Assembly (NCBI GenBank): GCA_000499405.2
Contig: HG738137.1
Location: 310,001-374,000 of the forward strand
Reading direction: 5' to 3'
Length of the DNA: 64,000 nt
Source: Onchocerca volvulus
Lineage: Eukaryota; Nematoda; Chromadorea; Rhabditida; Onchocercidae
Position 1 is the stretch's first letter. Every line of letters begins with the position of its first letter. Both the position numbers and the translations under genes were made by a program. The notes beneath the pieces are model-generated. The model worked only from the letters and a program-made list of their open reading frames with translations, had not been told where the DNA came from and did no database searches. Below are positions 13,257-24,496 of the stretch, in pieces.

Positions 13257-13440
13257 GTTCGTTCCGTTTATTGATCCGATCGGTTGATTATCAGTTATCG
13301 GATTCGTATAATATTTTTTCCTCTCCATTTCTTGAAAATGAAAATTTTTTGTTAAAATTACTATAGTAATAATTATAGATCATTCGTCCATTCCGTTTAT
13401 TAGTCCGATCAATCGATTGTTAGTTATCGGAATCGTATTT
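13257..13440. repeat. Diverged tandem duplication, period about 127 bp
   Basis: TTCCGTTTATTGATCCGATC...GTTATCGGATTCGTAT (13260-13309) recurs as TTCCGTTTATTAGTCCGATC...GTTATCGGAATCGTAT (13391-13438). Confidence 0.8.
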
Positions 13441-14080
13441 ATTCTTTTTAATTAAAATTTCTTGACAAGTTGTCGTATTAGTAATAGTATAGTTGCTTTA
13501 TTGTTATTGATTGGATCAATTAGTAAAAAATTTCACGTCTAGAATAACATCAAAGAATTATCATGAGTATGACAATAATTGCGATGAAAATAATTGCGAC
13601 AATATAACGTGTAATTTTTAACTTTTTGATAGAATGTGTGGTTTAAATTACTCTGATGATAACTAAACCGCACGAATTGGTTTCATTATTCTTCGTTTTT
13701 ACTCTAGTTCGAACCAATCTTTTTAAATTGTGTCTTGTTAAAGCATTTCATGTGTTCTTTTTTTCCTTTTTTTGTTTCACTGTTGAAACTGTGATTAGTG
13801 ATGAATTTTGGAATTGATAGCAAATGATCGTTATAATTGTATCAGAAATTATGGATACTTTCTGATGAGTTTTTCCTTATCTTTGATTAGATTTTTGATA
13901 AATTTTTTGTTGTCTCCAAAATTTTTGAGATATTTTAAATATTATCACGTAGCATTCTGTGGAATGTTTTATCTCAAAAATTGGGAAAGATTTCAGTACA
14001 GCTGGTTTGAAATAAGTGTATGAAATGGTGCGAATTAATTGTGACGGAAATCTTTTGCAAATCAATTTTTTAAATTGAAC

Positions 14081-14088
14081 TATTATAG
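14081..14088 (+). promoter_or_regulatory. Weak candidate 5' acceptor of the p66 gene
   Basis: TATTATAG ends 40 nt before the p66 ATG. It has a poor pyrimidine tract. A better TTTCAG ends at 13996 but would leave two short out-of-frame ATGs in the leader. Either may be the true 5' boundary. Confidence 0.2.
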
Positions 14089-14128
14089 TTGGTAATGCAC
14101 AAAACGATTCATTAACATATCCGGGATT

Positions 14129-17100
14129 ATGATGGCAACGAAATCGGAACATCGATCAACAACAGAAAGTACCTCAAAAGGAGTTAATGGTACAGTTGAT
14201 GTGCATACTTTAGAAGCGGAAACATTCAATGGTTTTGAAGAGGTTCATAATTAATTGATATAAAATATTAATGACGAATTAATTCAGAATTTTTTTTTTC
14301 AAAAATATTCGTTTGAATCAATTTTGATAGCGGAGTTTTACTTTGTGGCAGTTTCGTGAGAGGAATTAGAAGAAATTTCTGGAGTATATTTGAAGTCAAA
14401 TAAGAAAATATACTTTAAACCAAAAATCGAAGGTTAAGGTAATGTCAGTGACTCCACGCCTATAAATAACTGTTAAGTAACAAAAATAGCCAAATTAATA
14501 ATATAAAACAAAATTTCTGGGTAATTAAGTTTTGAAATTTATGCTAAGTAAAAATAGAAGTTCAAAATTATGTTTGAAATGAATCTTCGAAAAATTTAAA
14601 AACCTTCAAATTATGGTCGCCTTCCCTAACAAAATAAAATTTTGATGTAAACTTTGTTAGTGAAGAAATTTTTTTGGTAAGTTCATTTGTTGTTTGCGGA
14701 ATTTCCAAAAATTTATTGGACATAATAGATCGAAATTTTAGAGAGTTTTAAACATTTTTTGCTATCTCTTACATTGCTAATTATTAATTGATTGGTATCA
14801 TGATGCATTGTTATTCTAGTTCCACCTTGATTTTGATGTAGATTATCAAATTTCACTTCACTTTCTAAGTGCCAGTGGAATCATGTGAAAATTTCTAGAA
14901 ATTTTCTAAATGCGAAACTGCGTTTATTTATTTTCTAGAATGGAATATGTCATGAATCAACATCATCAAACATTGATCAAGGAAATGGAGACACGACGAA
15001 GACATCATCAGTTAGTGATGGTGATGTATCACCGTCATCATTACGTCGGAGTACACGTGCATGTGCGTTGAAAGCTGCAGAGCGCATCAAGCTAAAAGAA
15101 GCGTTAACACCGGTGATGGATGGTGTAGCATCGCATAGCGTAAGTATCCTCAGATTACTTTGACGTGAATGAGAAAAAAAATAAAGCAACTGAAGAAAGA
15201 TTTTGGATTGAAAGCTGCCGATGACGTGTAACTTTCTATTTCTATAGTATTCATTATATGATTTGGTAAATGATTAAAAGGGAGTGTTTAGATCCTTAGC
15301 CCAACTTTACTTATTTTACGCAGAATTTTTGGAATCAACGATGCTATCTTCGAAAATGTGATATTAGCTAGTTAAATTTTTTTTTCTTTTCTTTATAATC
15401 GTATAGTTTCTTTTTATTTCATGATTATCACGGACTTAGTTGCGACATGTAGAAGTATTCCTTCAAAAACTTGAGAATCTATTTCGTGAAATTCACTTGA
15501 TTAAGTTAACTATATGTTTCATTGACTAGTTAAATTTTCTAAAATATTGCCAAAATGACTTGTATGAACATTAGATCAATAAATCAGCATGTGTTGAATT
15601 GTATGAAGAGCTTGATCTCACGACATTTAATGATTCTAACTTCAGTCTGCGTTGATTGAGCTAACAGTAACATGTCATTCTACTGCTATGAACATTTTTA
15701 GGCCTCATGTACGTTTCTGTTTTCACTAGAAGCTAATTCTTTGTTTTAATTTTAGCTTCCAAATAAGTTAGACTAATGTTATGAGTTTTTTTGATGCAGG
15801 GTGAGGGTTACGTTTCTGAAACCGAAAATGACGAAGAGCCACTTGTGAAGAAAAAACGTTATGCGGAAGGTTGGACTTTGGACCAGACTGATTGTAAATT
15901 TGGAATTAAAGTTGAAAATGACGAAGTATTATTGATGAGCGATGAATCGGAATTGTCAAGTTTAAATGATACAGAATTCGAACAAGTCAAAAAGGTTTTT
16001 GATCGGGTAAATAATTTCCCTATATGTTATAGAAGCATTTAGTTCGCAAGAGAAATAAAAGAAAAATTTTTCAGGGATTCAATGAATATGAATTTTCAGT
16101 TTATATTTATCAAAATTAAATTTCTCCACAACATTTAGTTTGATCGAGAAATTTCCACTTCAATTTCAAATTGAACCTTTTTTCCTGCCTTATTTTGACA
16201 CAATGTTTGATTAGTATGGGTTAAAAATCGTTTCATTTCAACAAAGCGACGAAAACATTTTTTTTTTTTTTTTTTTCTTTTCTCCATCCAATGGCAAAAT
16301 CAATGATATAGCCCTCAGTGGATAGATGACTGGATAGATGGGTGGAGTTTAATGATTTATGATTGCAGACTCTGCATCGAGAACAAACAGATGAGCAAAA
16401 GAAGGAGCGTGAAATGATAATTAAAACTCTGGAAGCTGAGCTAAGGAGAGAGGAAGCGAAACTTTCTATGCTCAGAAAGCTACGAATAAGTCAACAACAT
16501 TCCGTCAAACAGGTTCTTTTTAAACTTATTAAGGCGGTAATATTAGTAATAATTGTAGTAACAGTAATAAAGGCAATATAGTAATAATGTTATTGATAAT
16601 GATATTGCTTTGTGATAAATTAAGCATTAGTCAGGCATATCTGTCAAGTTAAACATACAATATATGACTTCCACTTAATGATTCCTTTACTAATAGATGC
16701 TTGTTTGGAGGTCCCGATAAAAAAAAAAAAAAAAAATAGGAAAAGATTTGAGGATTCCTCTGAGGTCTTCGTGAAATACATACATGAATTGTGCCACATG
16801 AAATTGTTAAAAAATTGAGCTGACATGTTACCAGTGCACAAGATACTTCCTTAACGGACGTTTTCAAAATGTTGATAAGATGCGATATATCTATTTCGAT
16901 TGGCATGCAACAAAGCGATATATATATACAGAGTTAACATATAAAAGAGCAAATTTTGAATACAGGAAACTAACCGGAGATAGGATAGTTCCGAATAATT
17001 AGGTCTAACTTTCTTATATTTGTACTAAACACGAGGAATATTGATGAGTCGCTGATAAGCTATATGTTATCCAATTTTTTTTTAGATACAAGAAGCAAAT

Positions 17101-20100
17101 ATTCGAAAACTAACGGCTAATGTTGCTCAGAATGGTAGTGGGCATGCTTATAAACCACCAGTTGCTACTGTCCAAAATCGATCCACATCTAATAGTCATT
17201 CAAAAGGTTAACATACATTTTCTATCTTTTAATCAAATAACAATTTATATATGCCAGTTTTTCTTGCTTTTTTGTTACTTCGTAATCGAACACACTTGAT
17301 CGCTTCAGTTATATTAACTATGAATCTTGATAAAGCACCATTCATACATTCTGTTAAAAAATGCCAAAGCATATGTTACGAAAATTATACTAATTGTTCG
17401 AAATAGGCTCAAGTTTGCAAAATGCAGCTGCAATTGGTTTACTGAATACGGTTGTAACTCAAAAATTGGTGTTGCAGGCTTAACTTGTAACATATGCAGT
17501 TTTTCAAAAAAAAAGAAAAACAATGAGTTTTTAAAAATAAGTTAATATAAATGAATATGATATATACATAATTTTATTTTTGCCAAAATTTATAGCATCA
17601 ACTTCTAATGCATCATCGCGTGCAGTCGCATCTGCTGCATCAGCTGCGGCAGCGCTGATGAATTTGAATTTAACACCGCAGCAGCAGCAGTTATTACAGA
17701 ATGCTGCCAAGAGTGGCTTGCTTAATACAGCTGCAGCTCAAGCCTTGCTGCAACAAGCTCAGCAGCAAGCCCAAGCTAATAATGGTAAGCCGATAATTTT
17801 TGTGTAAATTATGTCTCACGTTTTGTTTGTCTTACCTATTACAAATTTAATTATTTGTTGCATTGTAAAAATTTACCAGGTAGTTCCTGTAGCTTTTGAG
17901 TACCTAACAGTATTCCATTTTCCTATGTGTTGAATATTACTTTCATAAGCGACTTGTCAAAGCGCTTGTGAATTGTAAAAAACTTTTCCTAAAATAGTTT
18001 TTGCGTTAGCAATTATTTAGTTGTGAAATCATCCCTCTGCATTATTAGACGTTAAATTGAAGAATAAATGTTGATGAAGAGGCATATAATGTAGTGAACA
18101 TGTCGTATTATGGATTGAAGCCATACTAATTTTTTCACTAAAGTATCAATAAGGATTGAAGGAGAAAGTGGCAAATTAAAAGGTTTAGTTATAGGTAGTT
18201 TAGAAGTGTCTTACGTTGGTCATTCAGAATAAAACTGTACTCAATATTAAATGAATGTTTAATAATCTAGAACTCAAGTATTGGATGAAACTGTTACTTT
18301 TAGGTCGCTTAACTCAACACGCAGCTGCTTTAGCAACCGCTGCACTTCTTTCACAACATCAGCAACAACAACAACAACATCAGCAACATCATCATTCACG
18401 TAACAGTGCTGCAGCCGCATTAGCCGCTAAGGAAACCGCTGCGCAAAGAGCTGCTGCTGCTAAACTTGCCCTACGGAGACAGTTAGAGCAACAGTTACTA
18501 CAAGTAAGCCTATATAAAATATTTTAAATGCTAAGCGATTAGATTCATTTATTTTGCAAGAATTTTTTGAGTTACGAGTGATAAAAAACATTGTGAGAAA
18601 GAGAGCTGTATATTTTCTTCATTTCAGCTGTATGCTAGAAATTTCATTTTATTATCATTTCTGCGTACGAAACATAAGTAGGAACTCGATTAATCTCAGA
18701 ATTTCACGATTCTCAAATATTCCATTCTCAGTGCTTTTGAAGAAGTTCCTTTTATTATCTTTCTTTCTTTCGAATTAAACACGTCACATATTCCCACAAA
18801 CATTGTTTAAATCTGCTTAATTTCAGATTCCACCACCACGGCCTCCACCTCCAGATATGCATTTTATTCCTAATGGTAATCAACCTGATTTCCTTATGTA
18901 TTTGGGTTTAGATATTGCTGTTCAAAGGTTGCTAAAGGATAAAGTAGCTACCAGGTAAGCTCAGTTTTTGGTGAAGAAAAAAGTTTTATGGGGGCTGCTA
19001 CTGACAGTTATATGGTGTGATATTTGACATTTCCAATATAATGTTGACATACGTGATTTAAATTTGCTTAGTATGTCTGCTTAGTATCTTATCTGGCGCG
19101 CTATGTCTCTACATATTTGACTGTAAATATGATCCACAATAAAAAAGATAATTGCATAAGCAGTGATCATTGACTAAGTTTGAAATCTCTTAAAACTTTG
19201 TTGGATTAACTATTTTTAAGGAAAAGTTTTTTAAAAATATTGATTTCAGACGTGTCTCGGAGGGGCCTTATCTTTGCGAAGAATGTGGTACCGATTTCAC
19301 GCCAATTTGGCGTGCCATTGGAGCAGACGAGAATTCACTAAATCTTTACTGTGATGCATGCGTGAAAGCAGCGCAGAAGAAGAAATTGCGTCAAGAGCAT
19401 ACTGCATTGCTGAGGAAAGCTTTCAATAAAGTTATGGAAAAAGAACAAGTAAGAACGAAAGTATCATAATGTTTTCTCATTTTTGTATTAGTTCTTGATT
19501 AATGTAGTTAATTACTAATAGCGACTATTTCCTCATTCTGATAACGATTATTTCCTCATTCTTGAAAGATATAGACGACTTGAAATTGTGGAAGCGATGA
19601 TTTCTACGAAGTTGTGAAAGTGATGGTTAAACATTCATTTTACTTTAGGAATTGGAAAAGCAGATAGCGGAAGGCAAATTTGAAACGACTGTGCCTTCAT
19701 CATCAACACCTCGTTCATCAACGCCAGCTACACCACCTCTAAATGCAGCTTCTGTAAAAACAACGCCTTCTTCATCCGGTGCTCCACTTAATGCACCAAA
19801 AGCTTCTACTTCCTCAGTAAGTATTGCACGTTTTAAATCTGGTTGCTCTTACTGAAATTCCATTTATTGTAGAAGTCTTATAGAAGGATATCTTCAAGTA
19901 CTTTGTTTTACAGGCGAGCCATCAGCAGCATCATACCAAATCAAGTTCATATAAAAGGCCTGCAGCAACGAGCAGTAACACCACAGCACATGCTGCTTCG
20001 CAGAATGCTGCTGCTGCGGCTGCTGCAGCTGCACTTGCTGCTGCTGCAGGTGCAACCGGTACCAGTAATTTCTTACAACAGCAGATGGCAGCAGCGGTAG

Positions 20101-21184
20101 CACTTCGACAGACAAATCCCATGCTTGCAGCTATGATGGCGAATCCTTTGCTCAATGCACCAAATATGTTGCAGGTGTGAAAAGTCGTGTTTTTTTTTTC
20201 TCTTCTACTTTTCGATTAAAAGTAGAGAAATATTTGAAATTATGAAGGAATTATAATAGAAAGCTGAAGAAATACTTAGCGAATCTTGACATACTGGAAG
20301 CAGTTTTCATCTGATAATAAAAGATTCATCTTGGTGGTCGAATCGAGAAAGCTAGGTAGGATTGAATTAGAATAAAACATATTTTTGGAAATTTCAAACA
20401 AGTCGAAAAGAAATGTCGAATGTGTGGCTAATGATCTTATCAACGACTTGTTTATATATGTGAATAATGATTAACATCGGGATTCGATATATCAATATTG
20501 AGCAAACATTCAGCTTGAATTTATCATAACATTAGTAGGAGAAGTCCTGTAGAATGCATGAAGTTCTGCATCTGCTTTCAGAACATATAAATTACAATGA
20601 ACTTTATATCAAAAATAATATTAGTTAAAAATTGCGCGGAAAACATTCGTGCAGCCTTTAACTGTTTTTATGTATTTATTTTGTGGTAATATTTGGATTA
20701 TAACTACCGCGCAGTAGTAATAGTTACTTAATTGCAGCTGAATATAGACAAATAGAAGAAATTATATTGCAGGAATATTCTGGTAGTTAGAGTAATTTAA
20801 GAATGATATTCTTTCATTTCATTATTGATAGCATGCATGTTTCATTTGAGTGTTCAGTGTTCTTCTGCAAATACCAATTATTTTTTCTTTCAGCTACAAT
20901 GGAATCCGTTAATGCAGCAACGTTTACCCAATTTGGCAATGGCAGCACTTGCTCAAGCAGTTCAAAATGCCCATCAAAGCAGCGCATCTGGAAATGTTGC
21001 ATCGAATGCTGCAGCAGCAGCTGCAGCTAATCCTTTGGCAGCATTGGCAGCTTCGATGAATCCGGCTGCTGCCGCTGCTATGTTTAGCAGTAGTCCACAA
21101 ATGGTAAGACAGTTACAGCAAGCACAGCAAGCGATGCAAAGGAATTTCCTATTAGAATACGCAAAAAGTCAGTCGAAGAAATGA
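14129..21184 (+). CDS. dcp-66: p66/GATAD2-type NuRD (MEC) transcriptional repressor subunit, 12 exons, 740 aa
   Basis: Probable p66 (GATAD2A/B; C. elegans DCP-66 type) subunit of the nuclear NuRD/MEC histone deacetylase complex, bridging MBD protein and the CHD4/HDAC side. Exons: 14129-14242, 14939-15139, 15800-16006, 16369-16512, 17086-17206, 17596-17784, 18304-18503, 18827-18954, 19250-19448, 19649-19816, 19914-20174, 20894-21184. All junctions are GT-AG and keep frame. Residues about 175-222 (exon 4) form a charged helix with the LRREEAKLSMLRKLR core typical of CR1, the MBD-binding coiled coil. Exon 8 holds a proline-rich stretch and the PDFLMYLGLDIAVQRLL segment. Exon 9 encodes the GATA-type zinc finger, Cys444, Cys447, Cys469, Cys472, with TDFTPIWR between. 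Exons 6, 7, 11 and 12 are rich in poly-Gln, His and Ala. The start is the first ATG of an ATGATG pair; an in-frame stop lies upstream at 14093-14095. The extreme N-terminus is least certain. No operon-like neighbour. Confidence 0.9.
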
Positions 21185-21766
21185 CGTCGTTATCAGAGAA
21201 GGTAAACATTTCTTCATTTGGTGATATGAAGTGATATATATGCATATGATATGGTATATTATGACATAGTATGTGATTTGGGGGCGCATGTGTCATTCGC
21301 ACTTGGGAATCATTATGGGTATTTTCATTACATTGATACTTTTAAATGACTTCAAGGTTTGATTTAGTTAAAAAAGATTCACTGATTGCAGCTGTTTTAA
21401 TATCCTTTTTCCCATTTATCATTCCTCTTGTTTAATTATCCTCTTGATGGTAAAATTAGTATATTGCATAAAAATGTTAAGTTATTATCATTATCAAGAT
21501 GGTTAAAGATTCGTTTCTTGTCATCGTAACAAATCTTACGAAATTATTGATATTATGGGTATTTTTATAGGTACCTTTTCAATTGTCACAATCATGATGT
21601 TACCATTTGAAAGTTCTTTCATTGGCTGTTTCTTTACATTAGATTTTTCCTACATTCGTGCCCGATTTCAGAGCAACGATTCAGCTAAATTTGTGGGAAT
21701 GTCTTAGATGTGATGAAATTTGTAGTTTTGACCGGTAGTTGGATCAATTTTTTTTCTCCTTGTGAA

Positions 21767-21772
21767 AATAAA
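21767..21772 (+). terminator. Possible poly(A) signal of the p66 gene
   Basis: AATAAA about 580 nt after the p66 stop codon, on the coding strand. It is the first canonical hexamer I noticed in the 3' flank; variant signals closer in are possible. Confidence 0.25.
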
Positions 21773-24129
21773 TGTTGCATATTGGTGAAATTTGTGTTTG
21801 TGAAATTGTTTGGTATGAAACATCAAGAAACTCTAAGCACAGTATGACTGAACCGGATTTTAAGTTGGAAGGCAGTTCTTCGGACCCTATCAACAGAAAT
21901 TCCCAAACTTTGTCCAAAGTTCTGGCCTTTAGAAAAAGGGAAGCTCGGATTATTTATTCGTTGCTGCTGTACACTCTTCTTGGTCAATTATTATTGCTAT
22001 AGGTATCGTGATATTTGTAAATATAAGTATGTAAGGTGTGATCCATGATGATGTTTTTTTTCAAATTGAAATATTTGTGCAACAATTTTTTAAAGTAGAT
22101 CTCGAAAAGTTTATGTTTTCCGGCAGACTTTAGACTACGCAATGGACATAATGGTGTCTGTTAAAATCAAAAATGAAAAATTATTTGCAAAATCCAGGAA
22201 AAATCTATGGAGATATTATGTGGAAGCATTTCACGAAATTTGATTATTTGTGTTTTTGTGAACTTTTTGCAGTGGACATGATGCCATTGCTACCTATGAT
22301 TTATTTAACTGATTCTTCGGATGGACTTATTGCTTATTGCTGAATGGATGGACTTTAGTTATAGTGTGGTTGTTAGTTGATAAATTATCGTCAATTTTTT
22401 TAAAGCTTGATAAGCCGTGGCTTGTTTACAATTCTTCTGGGGAATTCTAGTATTTCATGGTTTATATAATTTCAATTTATAATTTCTAAATATCATTTGA
22501 TTATGGGGATTGTTTTTGTTGCGCTCGTTCATCTTTAATTGGAATATTTTTATTATTTCATTCGATATTTAAATAATTTAAATTGTTGAAATGGATTTTT
22601 TTGAAAATCCGTTTCATTACTTGTATCATCATTTTGATCAGAGAAAGATGTGCTTTCAGGTTGAATTTTTTGAGTTGTTTTATGATTTTTCCTCTTGAAA
22701 TTTTGTTCTTTTTTTGCACGTTCAACTGAGAATCAATTCAAGATTGATAGCTGATAACAAGATACATAACAGTGAGAGTTGTTGCTTAATTCTTTTTTTC
22801 GGATGTTTTTGTTCCATAAAAAGTCTAAATCAAAGAAAAAAATAATTTTATTATACGAACTTTACTCGAAAAAAATTTGCCGAAATATTCTTTGTTACTC
22901 TTTTCTTTATAACACAATACCAACACACACAAAAAAAAAAGCAAAGTCAAAACAAAAACCAAGTTGTTTGCCCACTATTTTTGCAATTCGTTTTCATTTC
23001 TTACAATTGTGAAGGAAAGTTTTAGATTTAAAAAAGGTCTTTTTATGCGTGTTTAGACCTTCGAATACTCTGGAGTTCCGGTATTTCTCAGTCATCCATA
23101 ATATGATTTTCATGGTGGTAACTGTTTTGCTGAATTTCATGGATTCCTGTCTCGATTTGAAAGTTTCCGGAACTAGTTCCCTCAAATTTTTGAAGGTTCA
23201 GGATCTCGAATAATAGTCCGGGAATGTCTTTTTGTGACGATTTAATAGAATTATAAGTCAAACATTTATGCCATAAGTTCTACCTGATTGATTAATTTTT
23301 TTTCATGAATCTCACTGATTTTCATTAAATTGCGCTTTTTGAAATATGCAGCAGCACGCAGTTATGTCTTTGCTTAATTTTCTCCTTGGATTACATGTTG
23401 TAGTCATTGCGGTAGGAGTTTTTTCGAATATAAGCAACATGTAGCATTCAGAAATTACACCTTCAAAACACAATTGATAGATGAATTCCATGAAACACTG
23501 ATCCGTGAAATGGAACGTCGATCGATATATTATCTTTCATGGCCTATATCTGCAAAATAAAGCCTAGGAAATCTGGAAATAAGGCTAGCTATATTCTCCA
23601 ATCTGAGAGGTGAAATATTATCAAACATCATTTGTTCCAAGAAATTTAAGGAATGAAATGGCCAAAACGGCTCATGCTTTGTCGCAACATTCTATGAATT
23701 TATTTTATTTATCTTATAATCATTAAAAAAAAAAAATTTTTTTCAAATACAAAATTCTTCAACATTCTTCAAATATAACTTTCAATCTCATTCATCAAAT
23801 AACAAAATATTTTCACAATCTACAGGATAATTACGATTTTCATCGATTTTTCTTGGAAAGAAAAATGCGCAATTATTTCATATTGATGTGCCAAGGAATG
23901 AACAACAAGCAGATAAAATGTTCCTTGAACTTTCTGATTAATGCTTGGATAATCGAACAAAATTGTTAAATAGCAATCAATGATGTGTTAAGGGGACAAG
24001 TCTTTTTTTACAAAGATTTAATGGGTAAAAAAAAGATCAAAATATCATTAAAAAATGAAAATGAAATGAAAATAATCTTAGCAAAATGAAAATGCATCTT
24101 AGTTTTTATGATTTTTTTTAGCTTTATAA

Positions 24130-24135
24130 TTTATT
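24130..24135 (-). terminator. Possible poly(A) signal of the PTR gene
   Basis: TTTATT on the plus strand (AATAAA on the minus strand) 362 nt past the PTR stop codon. If used, the (AC)n microsatellite at 24171-24237 would lie inside the 3' UTR. Confidence 0.2.
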
Positions 24136-24163
24136 TCATAGTAATAAAGGTAAAAATACACGA

Positions 24164-24170
<7 letters not shown>

Positions 24171-24237
<67 letters not shown>
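24171..24237. repeat. (AC)n microsatellite, about 33 units
   Basis: Pure AC repeat between the convergent p66 and PTR genes, possibly inside the PTR 3' UTR. Confidence 0.95.
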
Positions 24238-24238
<1 letters not shown>

Positions 24239-24496
24239 GCACTAAATACAATAACAATTAAAAGAAAAAAGGCAAGAAAAGTAGAATTCAAATAATAATG
24301 AATTCTGAATACTGATTAATTAGAAAATGAAACAATAACATTTCTTTAAATTTCATATTTTTACAGAAATAGTGATTGCTAAGTTTTTAGCCGATTTGAA
24401 ACTTTTCCAAATTTATGTCATACTAGAATTAAATCTACTGCTCGAAATGATTATCAGAAAAAATTTTACTTTCCCTCATCATGCTTTTATCATAAT

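Larger units (their letters stand above)
1..14128. other. Upstream intergenic region of the p66 gene, no confident gene
   Basis: About 14 kb of AT-rich DNA. Apart from the orphan exon candidates and repeats listed separately I see nothing supportable. The longest frames (60-90 codons) are biased, lack splice partners and match no family I know. Confidence 0.6.
21185..24496. other. Spacer between convergent p66 and PTR genes
   Basis: 3.3 kb containing both 3' UTRs, the (AC)n tract and long A/T runs. No coding exon recognised. Frames at 21772-22002 and 22779-23012 look like chance. Confidence 0.6.

Noticed and set aside
12682..13274. Overlapping short frames rich in His/Thr or Cys/Val
   Set aside because: Products of AC and GT microsatellites; both strands and several frames are open for the same reason.
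21772..22002. 76-codon frame downstream of p66
   Set aside because: Starts at the putative poly(A) signal, has no similarity I recognise and lacks splice support.
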